Shown: positions 17,094 to 28,199, numbered from the stretch's first letter. The stretch: DNA of 64,000 bases from Pedobacter gandavensis (GCF_014172405.1 NZ_WNXC01000001.1:1550001-1614000), one strand, 5' to 3'. The notes: a model not told the origin generated them from the sequence alone. Translations and numbers: made by a program.

Positions 17094-19703
17094 TTATTGT
17101 TTAATGATGCGTTGAATTTCATCCAGTTTCAGCAAAGCCTCTACCGGGGTCAAAACATTCACATCCAGGTTATTTAACGTGTCTCTTATTTTTACTAAAA
17201 CCGGGTCATCAATCGCAAACATATGCAGCTGATAAGCCTGATTCTGAACTTTCTTAATGCTATCTTTAATACTCTGCCCTTCTGTACGATCAATTTCCAA
17301 TTTCTTCAGGATCTCATTGGCCCTGTTGATCAGCTTAGGTGGCATACCAGCCATCTTTGCCACATGGATACCGAAACTATGCTCACTACCTCCTGGCACC
17401 AACTTACGCAGGAAAATCACCTTGTTACCCACCTCTTTGATGGAAACGTTAAAGTTTTTAATTCTGCTCATCGTATTTGCCAACTCATTCAATTCATGAT
17501 AATGCGTGGCAAATAAAGTTTTAGGCTTGGCTGTAGGATGGGTATGTAGAAATTCTGCGATGGCCCAGGCAATGGAAATCCCATCATAAGTACTGGTACC
17601 TCTACCAATTTCGTCCAGTAAGATCAGGCTGTTTTCCGAAATGTTATTCAGGATACTTGCCGTCTCATTCATTTCTACCATGAACGTACTTTCTCCGGAA
17701 GAAAGGTTATCTGAAGCACCAACTCTGGTAAATATTTTGTCCACCAAGCCAATTGTTGCTGCTTTAGCGGGAACAAAACAACCCATTTGTGCCATCAGTA
17801 CGATCAAACCGGTTTGTCTCAAAATTGCCGATTTACCCGACATATTGGGACCGGTAATGATGATAATTTGCTGCGTCACATTGTCCAGAAAAACATCATT
17901 CGTAATGTACTCTTCGCCTACAGGCAATCGTTTTTCAATCACCGGATGTCTGCCACCCTTGATATCTAAACCTTTACCTTTATTCATCGCTGGTTTCACA
18001 TAGTGATTTTTAACCGCCAATTGTGCGAAACACAGCAATACATCTAGTTGTGCAATACAAAAAGCATTCAGCTGGATCTGTTTGATATAAGCACTTACCA
18101 GTAGCATTAATTCTCCATAAAGGCGGATTTCGATCTGCATGATCTTCTCTTCCGCACCCAGGATCTGCTCCTCATATTCTTTCAACTCTGGAGTGATGTA
18201 ACGCTCCGCACTGACCAGTGTTTGTTTCCTGATCCATTCGGTAGGAACCTTGTCTTTATGTGTATGTGTAACCTCTAAATAATAACCGAAAACGTTATTA
18301 AAGGCCACTTTAAGAGAAGGAATACCAGTAATAGCTGCTTCTCTTTTTTGAATTTCTACTAAATAATCTTTTCCACCAAAGGAGATCTTACGCAAGCGGT
18401 CTAATTCTTCATCAACCCCGTCTGCAATCACATTTCCTTTGATCAGTAAAGCAGGAGGATCTTGTTGTAATTCTCTTTCCAGCTTTTCCCGGATGGATAA
18501 ACATGGGTCTAACTGCGCCGCTAAAGCCATTAGGAATGGATTATCGGAGGCGTTAGCAATATCTTTGACCGACTCAATATGGTACAATGCCTTTTTCAGC
18601 TGACACAATTCTCTTGGGCCAACTTTCAACAAGCCTACCTTAGAAATCAGGCGTTCCAGATCACCGATCTGTTTAATATGGTCCAGGAATTTCTCTACCA
18701 GTTCTTCATCTTTAACCAGGTATTCTACCATCCCCAGTCGTTCCTGAATCGGTTTCAATTCCTTAAGCGGCATGATGATCCAACGGTGCAATAAACGCGC
18801 ACCCATTGGCGTAGAAGTCTGGTCCAAAATCTGAAAAAGCGTTACTGCATTTTCATTGTTGGAACTCACCAATTCCAGGTTTCGAATCGTAAAACGATCC
18901 AGCCACATGTATTTATCTTCCTCTAAGCGAGAAATAGCACTGATGTGTTTTAAGTTCTTATGCTCTGTTTCATTCAGATAATGAAGAATTACCCCGGAGG
19001 CAATGATACCAATAGACAGCTTATCTACGCCAAATCCTTTTAAGGAATTGACTTCAAAATGCTTCTGTAAAGTCTCTGTTGCGTAATCGGTGGTAAAAGC
19101 CCAGTCGTCTAAACTGAAGGTATAGAACTTATCGCCAAAAAGCTCCAGGAATTCCTTCCTTTTACTCTTCTGGAAAATAACTTCCGTAGGTTTAAAGCCT
19201 TGTAACAGCTTGTCAATGTATTCTTCATTCCCCTGAGCCACATAAAATTCCCCGGTAGAAATATCCAGAAAGGATACTCCTAATCCTGCTTTATCGAAAT
19301 AAACGGCAGCAAGGTAATTGTTAGACTTCTGACTCAGGATATTGTCACTGTAAGCAACACCAGGTGTAATCAACTCTGTTACCCCGCGTTTTACAATGGT
19401 TTTGGTCATTTTTGGATCTTCCAACTGATCGCATATCGCCACCCTTTGTCCGGCCCTAACCAATTTAGAAAGGTAATTGTCTAAAGAATGATGTGGAAAT
19501 CCAGCCAGTTCAATATGACCTCCAGGTCCATTTCCCCTTCTTGTCAATACAATCCCCAAAATTTGGGAGGTTTTCACAGCATCTTCACCAAATGTTTCAT
19601 AGAAGTCGCCCACTCTGAACAATAATAATGCACCGGGGTACTTTGCTTTAATAGCATTGTACTGCTGCATTAAAGGTGTCTCTTTAGTCTTGTCTTTAGC
19701 CAA
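17094..19703 (-). CDS. mutS: DNA mismatch repair ATPase MutS
   Basis: Recognises mismatches and starts repair with MutL. The 869 residues are full length. The mismatch-binding Phe-Tyr-Glu lies in VGDFYETF near the N-terminus. The ABC ATPase has Walker A GPNMSGKS around residue 620 and [12 protein letters not shown] around 693. The start codon is TTG at 19703: a stop lies five codons upstream in frame, and the first internal Met would remove part of the conserved N-terminus [25 protein letters not shown] box on the minus strand (19727-19734) is the likely -7 element. Confidence 0.97.
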   Translation of the reverse strand: MAKDKTKETPLMQQYNAIKAKYPGALLLFRVGDFYETFGEDAVKTSQILGIVLTRRGNGPGGHIELAGFPHHSLDNYLSKLVRAGQRVAICDQLEDPKMTKTIVKRGVTELITPGVAYSDNILSQKSNNYLAAVYFDKAGLGVSFLDISTGEFYVAQGNEEYIDKLLQGFKPTEVIFQKSKRKEFLELFGDKFYTFSLDDWAFTTDYATETLQKHFEVNSLKGFGVDKLSIGIIASGVILHYLNETEHKNLKHISAISRLEEDKYMWLDRFTIRNLELVSSNNENAVTLFQILDQTSTPMGARLLHRWIIMPLKELKPIQERLGMVEYLVKDEELVEKFLDHIKQIGDLERLISKVGLLKVGPRELCQLKKALYHIESVKDIANASDNPFLMALAAQLDPCLSIREKLERELQQDPPALLIKGNVIADGVDEELDRLRKISFGGKDYLVEIQKREAAITGIPSLKVAFNNVFGYYLEVTHTHKDKVPTEWIRKQTLVSAERYITPELKEYEEQILGAEEKIMQIEIRLYGELMLLVSAYIKQIQLNAFCIAQLDVLLCFAQLAVKNHYVKPAMNKGKGLDIKGGRHPVIEKRLPVGEEYITNDVFLDNVTQQIIIITGPNMSGKSAILRQTGLIVLMAQMGCFVPAKAATIGLVDKIFTRVGASDNLSSGESTFMVEMNETASILNNISENSLILLDEIGRGTSTYDGISIAWAIAEFLHTHPTAKPKTLFATHYHELNELANTMSRIKNFNVSIKEVGNKVIFLRKLVPGGSEHSFGIHVAKMAGMPPKLINRANEILKKLEIDRTEGQSIKDSIKKVQNQAYQLHMFAIDDPVLVKIRDTLNNLDVNVLTPVEALLKLDEIQRIIKQ

Positions 19704-19779
19704 AATGTATCTTATTTACAAAACCGTAAAGATAGCACCTGAATGGTTAACCTTTAGGCTTTGTTGAAAACTATAAATT

Positions 19780-20505
19780 TTACAATTGTTCTATGTACGA
19801 TAAGAACAAGTTCAATGCTTCACGTTTTTTATCGGTCAACTCAAAATCCAGTTTATGACATAGGTAATCTTCCATATCAAAGTTTGCGATTTCGGGTAAT
19901 TCCTTTAACAATTCCCCACGATGAGCAAGACCAAAGGCTAAGGCCTGGTTAAATTCTGCAATAAATGCCTCTGGAATTGTTTTATTGGCAACCCATGCTG
20001 CATAAACAAATGGTAAACCAGTAAAATTCATCCACTCTTCACCCAAGTCATAGGCATAGGCATAGTCGGATTTTTTACCGAAGGTACGGTCGCCAATTAA
20101 GACCATTGCATCCGTTTGTGCCGCTGGGTCAGTGGTAAAAGTCACTGATTGTTTCCAATGGAATTTCAACAAGACTTTAGCGAGGTTATTGGAAGTGCGG
20201 GAATGGCTGTCCAACTTTACCGTTTTAATCTCCGAGAAAGGCACACTGCTAAACACAAACACGGAATTTACCGCACCTACCGAGCCGATACAATAATCGG
20301 CAACAATATTTGCATTGGGTACCAGAGGAATTGCCGCAACGGGAATCAAACCAATGTCCACTTGATTACTAATCAATTTTGCAGCACAATCCGTAGGGAT
20401 ATCTAAACTTAAATCTATTTTATTGATCAGTTCTGAATGCTCAATACCATACATAAAGGGCTTGGTATTGGTATAAGAAACTGCGGAAATTTTAATCTTA
20501 GTCAA
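19780..20505 (-). CDS. mqnA: Chorismate dehydratase MqnA (futalosine menaquinone pathway)
   Basis: Converts chorismate to 3-enolpyruvylbenzoate, the first step of the futalosine route to menaquinone. The 241 residues have the periplasmic-binding-protein-like MqnA fold, with ISAVSYTNTKPFMYGI at the N-terminus, DCAAKLISNQVDIGLIPVA, and a C-terminal helical end. The start is TTG at 20505, inside the last codons of the phosphatase gene (8-base overlap), so translation is coupled. mqnE lies two genes upstream in the same operon. Confidence 0.92.
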   Translation of the reverse strand: MTKIKISAVSYTNTKPFMYGIEHSELINKIDLSLDIPTDCAAKLISNQVDIGLIPVAAIPLVPNANIVADYCIGSVGAVNSVFVFSSVPFSEIKTVKLDSHSRTSNNLAKVLLKFHWKQSVTFTTDPAAQTDAMVLIGDRTFGKKSDYAYAYDLGEEWMNFTGLPFVYAAWVANKTIPEAFIAEFNQALAFGLAHRGELLKELPEIANFDMEDYLCHKLDFELTDKKREALNLFLSYIEQL

Positions 20506-21124
20506 TTGGAAATAATTTTAAATGATCAGTATTATTGAACTCCATGATCGTAAACTGACCATCGTTCAAGTCGACTTTATAGAGCGTCGTATTCTGATGA
20601 GGGAATTCGGTCATCTCGCTTAAAGGTTTGCCGGTTAGTATGCAAAGGAATAACCTCATGGCACGGCCGTGCATACAGATCAACACCTTTTTCTCATTTG
20701 GCGCCTTAACAATTACCTCCAAAGCCTCCTGAAGACGGGTCTTCACTTGATTTGGACTTTCGCCACCTTCAAAATGACTATCGAAATCTCCCGACTGCCA
20801 CTTTTCCATCATGCCTTTAAATGCAGCAATGGCGTGTTCATCATTCGCTTTACCTTCCCAAACACCCCAGGCCAGCTCATCCAAACCGGACAACTGCTCC
20901 CAAGGTAAGCCTGCATCGATAAAACCTTTAACCGTTTGATGTGTACGTTTTAAAGTAGAAGTGTATACTTTATCGAAAGGGACATCCTGATAAGTAGCAT
21001 AAAATGCGGCTGCCTGAGCCCTTCCGGTATCATTAAGATCGCTGTTGATCCCTCTTCCCTGAACAATTCCCTGTTTATTTAAATCGGTTTCACCATGTCT
21101 GATGATGTATAGTTCTTTCCCCAT
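20498..21124 (-). CDS. Histidine phosphatase family protein
   Basis: A phosphoglycerate-mutase-like phosphatase of 208 residues. The catalytic RHG motif is YIIRHGETDLNKQGIVQGRG, where His forms the phosphohistidine, and a late His lies in ICMHGRAMRL. No signal peptide. Its ATG shares a base with the mqnE stop (TAATG), and its 3' end overlaps mqnA, so all three are tightly coupled. Substrate unknown. The position inside the menaquinone cluster suggests a pathway role, though such phosphatases are also often passengers. Confidence 0.88.
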   Translation of the reverse strand: MGKELYIIRHGETDLNKQGIVQGRGINSDLNDTGRAQAAAFYATYQDVPFDKVYTSTLKRTHQTVKGFIDAGLPWEQLSGLDELAWGVWEGKANDEHAIAAFKGMMEKWQSGDFDSHFEGGESPNQVKTRLQEALEVIVKAPNEKKVLICMHGRAMRLFLCILTGKPLSEMTEFPHQNTTLYKVDLNDGQFTIMEFNNTDHLKLFPID

Positions 21125-22317
21125 TAATTGATGACCGGTAATTTATAATACTGTGGTTTCGCTTCTCCCTCAAATACGAAGTCCGTATAATCGGTTACCA
21201 CATTGTAAAGCGTATCTCTTTCTATCGGTTTACGGTTCACTTGTTTGATCAGGTTCACCAATTCTTCTGTGTTCATTGCCGGATGCTGCTCTTCAGCTCC
21301 CGCCATAGAATAAATTTTGGTGGTATCATCTAAGGTACCATCAATGTCATCCACCCCAAAGTTGAGTGAAAGCTGTGCCGTCTGACGGCTAATCATCGCC
21401 CAGTAGGCTTTGATATGGTCAAAATTATCCAGGTAAATCCTGGCAATGGCATAATTCCTTAAATCTTCAATGACAGAAACTTCTGGCACATGGTCCATTT
21501 GGTTGTTCTGATTTCTGAATTTCAATGGAATAAAGGCTTGAAAACCTCCAGATTTATCTTGTTGCTGACGCAGGCGCTCCATATGATCAACCCGATGCCA
21601 GAATTCTTCTATATGTCCGTAAAGCATCGTCGCATTGGTTTTCATACCTAGCTTATGTGCTTGCTCATGAATATCCAACCATTGTTCTGCATTGCATTTA
21701 TCGTGTGCAATTTTTTCTCTTACTTCCGGGTGAAAAATCTCCGCACCACCGCCTGGCATAGAATCCAGACCAGCTTCCTGCAGATATTTCATCCCTTCAT
21801 AATGCGTCAGTTTTGCCTTTTTAAAGATGTAAAAATACTCTACCGGAGTCAATGCTTTAATGTGCAAATCCGGACGGTGTGCTTTTGCTTTTCTAAAGAA
21901 GTCACTGTAGAATTCCAGATTTTGCTTTGGCACTACCCCACCAGTCACATGAACCTCAGTAACCGGCTCGTTGTCATATTTCTTCAGCACATCCATCATT
22001 CCTTCTACGCTCATCTCCCATCCTTCTTCCCGTTGTTTGATTAAACGGGAATAAGAACAAAATTTGCAGTCGTATACGCAAACATTGGTCGGCTCAATAT
22101 GGAAATTTCGGTTAAAATAAGTTTTATCACCGTGTTTTTGCTCCCTGATATAATTGGCTAAAACACCTAAATAGCCTAGTTCGGCATGTTTATAAAGATA
22201 TACGCCTTCATCGAAGGTGATTCTTTCCTGATTCTGTACTTTATTTGCGATCGCTTTAAGTTCGGCAGACAAATCATTGTCGTTCAGCACTAAAGACAGC
22301 TTTGAATTAGCATCCAT
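21124..22317 (-). CDS. mqnE: Aminodeoxyfutalosine synthase MqnE (radical SAM)
   Basis: Joins 3-enolpyruvylbenzoate to SAM to give aminodeoxyfutalosine. The radical-SAM cluster motif is in TNVCVYDCKFCSYSR, and the family-typical SMPGGGAEIF follows. From ATG 22317 the protein has 397 residues. An upstream ATG at 22359 lies 5' of the TACATTTG promoter box (22337-22344) and so cannot be used. First gene of the mqnE-phosphatase-mqnA operon. Sequence details fit MqnE rather than MqnC. Confidence 0.92.
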   Translation of the reverse strand: MDANSKLSLVLNDNDLSAELKAIANKVQNQERITFDEGVYLYKHAELGYLGVLANYIREQKHGDKTYFNRNFHIEPTNVCVYDCKFCSYSRLIKQREEGWEMSVEGMMDVLKKYDNEPVTEVHVTGGVVPKQNLEFYSDFFRKAKAHRPDLHIKALTPVEYFYIFKKAKLTHYEGMKYLQEAGLDSMPGGGAEIFHPEVREKIAHDKCNAEQWLDIHEQAHKLGMKTNATMLYGHIEEFWHRVDHMERLRQQQDKSGGFQAFIPLKFRNQNNQMDHVPEVSVIEDLRNYAIARIYLDNFDHIKAYWAMISRQTAQLSLNFGVDDIDGTLDDTTKIYSMAGAEEQHPAMNTEELVNLIKQVNRKPIERDTLYNVVTDYTDFVFEGEAKPQYYKLPVIN

Positions 22318-22336
22318 GTATAATGAGATAATGGTA

Positions 22337-22344
22337 CAAATGTA
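22337..22344 (-). promoter_or_regulatory. -7 box of the mqnE operon
   Basis: TACATTTG on the minus strand, a perfect TAnnTTTG, 20 bases before ATG 22317. It fixes the start choice for mqnE. The upstream -33 match (TTTA) is weak. Confidence 0.6.
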
Positions 22345-22633
22345 AAAAGACAGGCGCATATAAAGAATGGCCTGCTGACAAACAAAAGTAGTATAAAATC
22401 ATCATAAACCCGTTTTTTAAACAGGTTTTAGCTGTCAGCATTATGTAAAAGAGCAGTCCGGAGCTTTAGTAAATCCCCGGAACACAATTGGAAGTAATTT
22501 GATGTAGCTTAGTAATGAAAAGGCATCGGGCCGGCTTATGTAGGATTCCGCTAAGGCTTTCGGGTATATCAAAGCCGGCAATCAGCCCTACACTGGCCCT
22601 AGCAAAGCCCTAGCAGTAGAAAACACAAGCGCA

Positions 22634-23626
22634 CTACTGAAGCGTCATTTTATTGATAAAAGCATGGTCAGTTAAGGTCTTCAAAAAGGCGATTACCTTT
22701 TTCTGCTCCTGATCAGTTAAGGGAATACCAGCCTTCCCATTGGTTTTCATCAAAGGATCTAAATGCTTTTCCTCCTGTACACCAGTCGCATAATGCTGCA
22801 TCACTTCTTCCAGGGTCTGGAAACGACCATCATGAAAGTATGGAGCGGTTACCTCAATATTTCTTAAGGAAGGTACTTTAAATTTCTGCACCGGATCATT
22901 GGCGGTAGCCGTACCAATATTCCTTAAAGACTCATCACTGAACAAATCTCCGGAATGACAGGTCGCACATTTCTCTTTGAAAAGCTTCATACCATCCAAC
23001 TCAGCGGGTGTAAAAGTATTTTCCTGCTTCACGACCAGTTTATCATATCGTGAATTTGCGGAGACCAGCGACAATAAATACTGTTCGATCACCCCGGTCA
23101 TGTCGCTTTCTTTGATGGTGTCTACGCCTAAAACCGACTTAAAATAATGCTTATAAATTGGGGAAGCATTCAGTTTTTTCACCACGTTCTCCATGGTTTC
23201 TCCCATTTCTGCCGGACTGGTTAAAGCGTTAATCGCAGTACTGCGCAAATGCGTTGCTCTGCCATCTCTAAAAAAAGAAGTCTTCCATTGTAAATTCATT
23301 AAAGCAGGGGTATTTTTTGTACCCATAATAGCTTCATTTACGCCTGGATTGATTTTTATTCCTTTACTGGCATAGCCATCCGTTTGATTGTGGCAAGAAG
23401 CACAAGCTACTTTTCCATTTTTAGAAAGCAGGGCATCATCAAACAACTTTTGGCCCAGTGTGACTCCTTCTACGGTTAAAGCAGGTCCTTGCTGCACAAT
23501 TGCTGGAAAATTAACCGGTCTTCTTACTGCAACATCTGTCTTAATGGTCGACAAGCCAAAGGCGAAAACAGCAATCAACAAGCCAAAAATCAAAATCGCA
23601 AATACAAAAATTTTATTCTTCTTCAT
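22634..23626 (-). CDS. Dihaem cytochrome c peroxidase (MauG/CcpA superfamily)
   Basis: A 330-residue protein anchored or exported by an N-terminal hydrophobic helix (about residues 6-26). Two c-type haem sites: CASCH at 75-79 and CATCH at 220-224. Family segments include SFFRDGRATHLRSTA and, late in the protein, PYFHDGRFQTLEEVM. It is expected to reduce H2O2 in the periplasm, or to carry out a MauG-type oxidation, using electrons from a small cytochrome. The TauE-type gene lies upstream on the same strand, 59 bases away; a shared transcript is possible. Confidence 0.9.
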   Translation of the reverse strand: MKKNKIFVFAILIFGLLIAVFAFGLSTIKTDVAVRRPVNFPAIVQQGPALTVEGVTLGQKLFDDALLSKNGKVACASCHNQTDGYASKGIKINPGVNEAIMGTKNTPALMNLQWKTSFFRDGRATHLRSTAINALTSPAEMGETMENVVKKLNASPIYKHYFKSVLGVDTIKESDMTGVIEQYLLSLVSANSRYDKLVVKQENTFTPAELDGMKLFKEKCATCHSGDLFSDESLRNIGTATANDPVQKFKVPSLRNIEVTAPYFHDGRFQTLEEVMQHYATGVQEEKHLDPLMKTNGKAGIPLTDQEQKKVIAFLKTLTDHAFINKMTLQ

Positions 23627-23685
23627 TAAATATCAATTGGGTATTGAGCGCTTCATAAACAATCCTCAACACCATAAAACAACAA

Positions 23686-24453
23686 TTATGCTTTGATAAA
23701 AATATCATAAGCAAACCTCAGGATCGTCCCGAAAACTACCAGTAAAAAAAAGATGCGTATAAATTTATTGCCTTTTAACAGGGCCAGTTTAGTTCCTAGA
23801 AAGGATCCTCCTACGTTGCAAAAAGCCATCGGAATGGCAAATTCATAAAGGATATGTCCGGTGCTTCCAAAATAGCAAATGGCAGCAATATTCGTTGCCA
23901 TATTGATCAGCTTTGCACTGGCACTAGCATGTAAAAAGTCATATCCCATTAAGGCAATGAATGCCAGGATAAAAAAGGTGCCTGTGCCCGGGCCAATTAA
24001 GCCATCATAAAAACCGATGACAAATCCAAACAACAGCCCGATCAGAACTTGCTGCAATACCGAATGCTCCTTTTCCTGATGAACCCCGAATTTTTTATTG
24101 AAATAAGTATAAACGGCCACCAGGATGAGGATGGCAAAAACAATGGGTTTAACAATGGTATTGTCGATCAGCGTAATGCTATGCGCACCCAACACTGCCC
24201 CTATAAATGCAGCCAATGCAATGTAAATGAGTAATGGCCAGTTCAATTTTACATTTTGCGAATACTTCCATGCGGCGAAAGCTGTTCCGGAAAGAGAAGG
24301 GATTTTTGTGGTTCCAAAAAGTGTAGCCACGGAATACTGAGGTAGCACAATCATAATGGCCGGCGTTTGCAACAATCCACCTCCACCAACAATCGCATCT
24401 ATAAAACCGGCAAAAAATGAGACTATACAGAGTATAATCAGGTCTGACATCAT
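23686..24453 (-). CDS. TauE/SafE (TSUP) family membrane transporter
   Basis: 255 residues with about eight transmembrane helices. The two TSUP repeats are visible as FAGFIDAIVGGGGLLQTPA near the N-terminus and GFYDGLIGPGTGTFF in the second half. Family members export sulfite, sulfoacetate or related organic anions, or import others. Substrate is not deducible here. ATG at 24453, with a second Met directly after it. Confidence 0.88.
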   Translation of the reverse strand: MMSDLIILCIVSFFAGFIDAIVGGGGLLQTPAIMIVLPQYSVATLFGTTKIPSLSGTAFAAWKYSQNVKLNWPLLIYIALAAFIGAVLGAHSITLIDNTIVKPIVFAILILVAVYTYFNKKFGVHQEKEHSVLQQVLIGLLFGFVIGFYDGLIGPGTGTFFILAFIALMGYDFLHASASAKLINMATNIAAICYFGSTGHILYEFAIPMAFCNVGGSFLGTKLALLKGNKFIRIFFLLVVFGTILRFAYDIFIKA

Positions 24454-24498
24454 AGTATTCCCTTAATGCCGCAAAATTAGGCTTTTTTAAGCACAAAA

Positions 24499-24522
24499 AA
24501 GGGACCCAACCACGAGTCCCTT
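24499..24522 (-). terminator. Terminator behind the lipocalin-like lipoprotein
   Basis: Arms 24499-24505 and 24516-24522 with a 10-base loop, followed on the minus strand by a run of six T. Confidence 0.8.
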
Positions 24523-24549
24523 CAACCTAAACCAAATTTAACCAAAAAT

Positions 24550-25041
24550 TTATTTTACTGCCTTTGCGAAATGTAATACAATGTAAGCCGTTGAATTACC
24601 ATATTCTACTGGTGATTTGATCACCAATGTTTCTTTTGAAGCGGTAGAAAGTACTAAACGGTAACCTTCAGTTACGTTTTTAGCTTTATCGCCTTCATAT
24701 ATCTTTTTAAACTGGAAAGTCTGATCAGGTACACTTGCAGACCAATAAATCGACTGTGTTCTTGCTGCGCAATTGCCACCACCTGGTAAGCTATAATTTC
24801 CGTTACCGCTGTTTGTTAATCTCCAGGTACCACCTACAAAGCATGTAGGAGCCGCTTCGCCAAATAATGATTTTACAGAAGCCTCAGGAATACCTTCATA
24901 AGTGATATCATTCAATACCCATGTACCAGTCACATCACCTCTCTTAACAACTTCGGTACCCGCTCCTCCTTTTGGAGAGCAACTTTGCAATACCATTAAT
25001 GAACTGCATAAAATGGCTGCGATCAGGAATATTCTTTTCAT
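24550..25041 (-). CDS. Lipocalin-like lipoprotein
   Basis: A 163-residue lipoprotein: signal peptide with lipobox VLQSC, then a small beta-rich domain beginning VTGTWVLNDITYEG, the Gly-x-Trp start typical of lipocalin-like proteins of Bacteroidota. The Cys pair and a Gly-rich turn (LPGGGNCAAR) suggest a disulfide. Outer-membrane lipoprotein is likely. No enzymatic motif. It forms a single-gene unit with its own terminator. Ligand unknown. Confidence 0.72.
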   Translation of the reverse strand: MKRIFLIAAILCSSLMVLQSCSPKGGAGTEVVKRGDVTGTWVLNDITYEGIPEASVKSLFGEAAPTCFVGGTWRLTNSGNGNYSLPGGGNCAARTQSIYWSASVPDQTFQFKKIYEGDKAKNVTEGYRLVLSTASKETLVIKSPVEYGNSTAYIVLHFAKAVK

Positions 25042-25178
25042 ATCAATCTGTTTTTTTTATTTGTTTAATTTCTTCTCTCCATTGTAACAGTGGCTGACAA
25101 AAATGTCCTTTTTACCATATAAGCTACAATGACCTTTCAATTACATAAATCTTGCCAAAACTTCAACAGAATAATTTT

Positions 25179-25186
25179 TACCTTTA
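25179..25186 (+). promoter_or_regulatory. Possible -7 box of the transsulfuration gene
   Basis: TACCTTTA, one base off TAnnTTTG, 46 bases before ATG 25233. A small GGGATT/AATCCC hairpin (25194-25207) lies in the predicted leader. No SAM aptamer is visible here. Confidence 0.4.
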
Positions 25187-25232
25187 GCATTGTGGGATTC
25201 AAATCCCTGATTAACTATTTATCCTCCTGAAA

Positions 25233-26348
25233 ATGAAACCAGAAACTTTAGCTATACATTCCGGAAATTTGTATAAATCAACCACAGGTGATGTCACACC
25301 GCCTATTAATTTGTCCACAACCTTTTTTAGAGATGAAGATGGTGGCTATTCTGGCGGACACATGTACAGCCGTGTCAGTAACCCAAACCGCGCTTCTTTA
25401 GAAAAGGTATTGACTGATTTGGAAAATGGCGCAGATGCCTGTGCATTTTCTTCAGGAAACACCGCAGGAATGTCCCTTTTTCAGGCCTTAGCTCCTGGTA
25501 GCCACATTATCGCACCTGATGATATGTATTGGGGCTTTAAAAAGCAATTGCAATCGATCTTTGCAGACACTTTAACCATTGATTTTATTGACCTGACTGA
25601 TGTTACCGGGATCGCTTCCTATATTAAAGAAAATACGGTGATGATCTGGGTAGAAACACCTTCAAACCCATTACTAAAGATCACAGACCTGCTGGCTATT
25701 TCCGCAATCGCTAAAAAGCACAACCTTTTACTGGCATGCGACAGCACCTTTGCTTCTCCTTGTTTACAAAATCCGATTGCCTTAGGCGCAGATATCGTCA
25801 TGCATTCGTCTACTAAATATATCGGCGGACATAGTGATGTGCTGGGAGGCGCGCTAATCACAGCCAAAATGACCCCTTTCTGGGAAAAAGTTAGAAATAT
25901 CCAACAGATAGGTGGTGCAGTACCTTCCCCATTCGATTGCTATCTATTATTAAGAAGTATTAAAACCCTACCTTACCGCATGCGTGGCCATTGCGAAAAT
26001 GGGATGGCATTGGCAGCTTACCTGGAAAAACATCCTAAAGTAGAAGCCGTATATTATCCTGGATTACCAGCACATCCACAACATGAAATCGCAAAACAAC
26101 AAATGAGTGGTTTTGGCGGTATGTTGTCCATTTTAGTACATGGAGGTGCTGAGGAAGCGCGAAGGGTAGTCAACACCGTTAAACTGTTCGCGCAAGCAAC
26201 CAGTCTTGGTGGCGTAGAAAGCCTGATTGAACACCGCGCTTCTGTAGAAGGCCCGGACACGAAGACGCCGCAAAATTTAATTCGGATCTCCGTTGGACTA
26301 GAACACATAGATGATCTAATCGAAGATTTCAAGCAAGCTTTAGGTTAG
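25233..26348 (+). CDS. PLP-dependent transsulfuration enzyme (cystathionine gamma-synthase/lyase family)
   Basis: A fold-type I PLP enzyme of 371 residues. The PLP lysine is K195 in HSSTKYIGGHSD, the phosphate-binding segment is SSGNTAGM, and the substrate region MYSRVSNPNRASLE matches the family. It acts on O-acyl-homoserine or cystathionine in sulfur amino-acid exchange. Gamma-synthase and gamma-lyase cannot be separated by eye. It precedes the riboswitch-controlled metY operon but is separated from it by 520 bases and has its own promoter region. Confidence 0.9.
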   Translation: MKPETLAIHSGNLYKSTTGDVTPPINLSTTFFRDEDGGYSGGHMYSRVSNPNRASLEKVLTDLENGADACAFSSGNTAGMSLFQALAPGSHIIAPDDMYWGFKKQLQSIFADTLTIDFIDLTDVTGIASYIKENTVMIWVETPSNPLLKITDLLAISAIAKKHNLLLACDSTFASPCLQNPIALGADIVMHSSTKYIGGHSDVLGGALITAKMTPFWEKVRNIQQIGGAVPSPFDCYLLLRSIKTLPYRMRGHCENGMALAAYLEKHPKVEAVYYPGLPAHPQHEIAKQQMSGFGGMLSILVHGGAEEARRVVNTVKLFAQATSLGGVESLIEHRASVEGPDTKTPQNLIRISVGLEHIDDLIEDFKQALG

Positions 26349-26413
26349 AAATACAATGCTACACTAAATAAACAGCAGTTAAATCTCATTTTATATTACT
26401 GTATTTCAGTTGA

Positions 26414-26452
26414 TTACAAAATAACCAGAATTATATTTTGGTTATTTTGTGA
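26414..26452. repeat. AT-rich inverted repeat overlapping the metY promoter
   Basis: Arms of about 15 bases (26416-26430 and 26436-26450), 11 of them perfect at the outer ends, with loop TTATA. The right arm contains the -33 TTTG of the metY promoter. It could be an operator, or a weak terminator of the upstream gene; it has only two G/C pairs. Confidence 0.6.
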
Positions 26453-26468
26453 CTTAGCTTTACATTTG
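26437..26468 (+). promoter_or_regulatory. Promoter of the metY-metX-hom operon
   Basis: TTTG (26437-26440), exactly 20 bases, then TACATTTG (26461-26468): a full match to the Bacteroidota -33/-7 pattern. Predicted RNA start is about 26474, giving a leader near 395 bases that contains the riboswitch and leader peptide. Confidence 0.75.
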
Positions 26469-26521
26469 GATTATTCTTAGCGAAAGCTATTCAAGTCATC
26501 ACCTCCTTAAATGCTGGTTTT

Positions 26522-26635
26522 GATTTATAAAGAAGTGGCGAGAGACAGGCTCTTTGACCCACTGGCAACCCTCCCAAAATGGAGAAGGTGCCAATTCCTG
26601 ACCGGTTCGCATGGTGCGTTCTGGAAAGATAAATT
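26522..26635 (+). ncRNA. SAM-I riboswitch aptamer
   Basis: Conserved SAM-I pieces occur in order: a P1 5' strand (26522-26528), AGAGACAGGCTC, the P3 region CTGGCAACCCTCC, the diagnostic GGTGCCAATTCCTG, a P4 hairpin around 26600-26622, and GAAAGATAA closing P1 (26629-26635). It lies upstream of methionine biosynthesis genes, as expected. High SAM should lower expression. The expression platform is unusual because a small Cys/Met-rich reading frame starts seven bases after P1. Confidence 0.92.
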
Positions 26636-26641
26636 AAGATA

Positions 26642-26725
26642 ATGAAAACAGTAAAAATTACATCCGATTCTTTTAATTATTGTGGTAAGCAGCGTACAAT
26701 GTGTATGTGCTGTTGCATGCGATAA
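26642..26725 (+). CDS. Predicted Cys/Met-rich leader peptide (27 residues)
   Basis: ATG at 26642, stop TAA at 26723-26725. The peptide ends Thr-Met-Cys-Met-Cys-Cys-Cys-Met-Arg: five Cys (14, 21, 23-25) and four Met (1, 20, 22, 26) in 27 residues, packed just before the stop. It starts seven bases after the SAM aptamer and 143 bases before metY. Such codon clustering is the hallmark of ribosome-mediated attenuation. Cysteine is a sulfur donor and methionine the product of this pathway. Downstream RNA can form a hairpin at 26800-26825. Not homologous to any named leader I know. Confidence 0.72.
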   Translation: MKTVKITSDSFNYCGKQRTMCMCCCMR

Positions 26726-26754
26726 ATTCAAAAATCTTCCTTTTGCATTCTTGA

Positions 26755-28176
<1,422 letters not shown>

Positions 28177-28199
28177 TAACCTTATACCAAAGCATCACA

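Noticed and set aside
22318-22359. Upstream ATG for mqnE
   Set aside because: The -7 box TACATTTG lies between this ATG and the next one, so transcription starts after it.
26525-26731. Minus-strand frame across the metY leader
   Set aside because: It is fully opposite the SAM-I aptamer, whose conserved elements explain the sequence.
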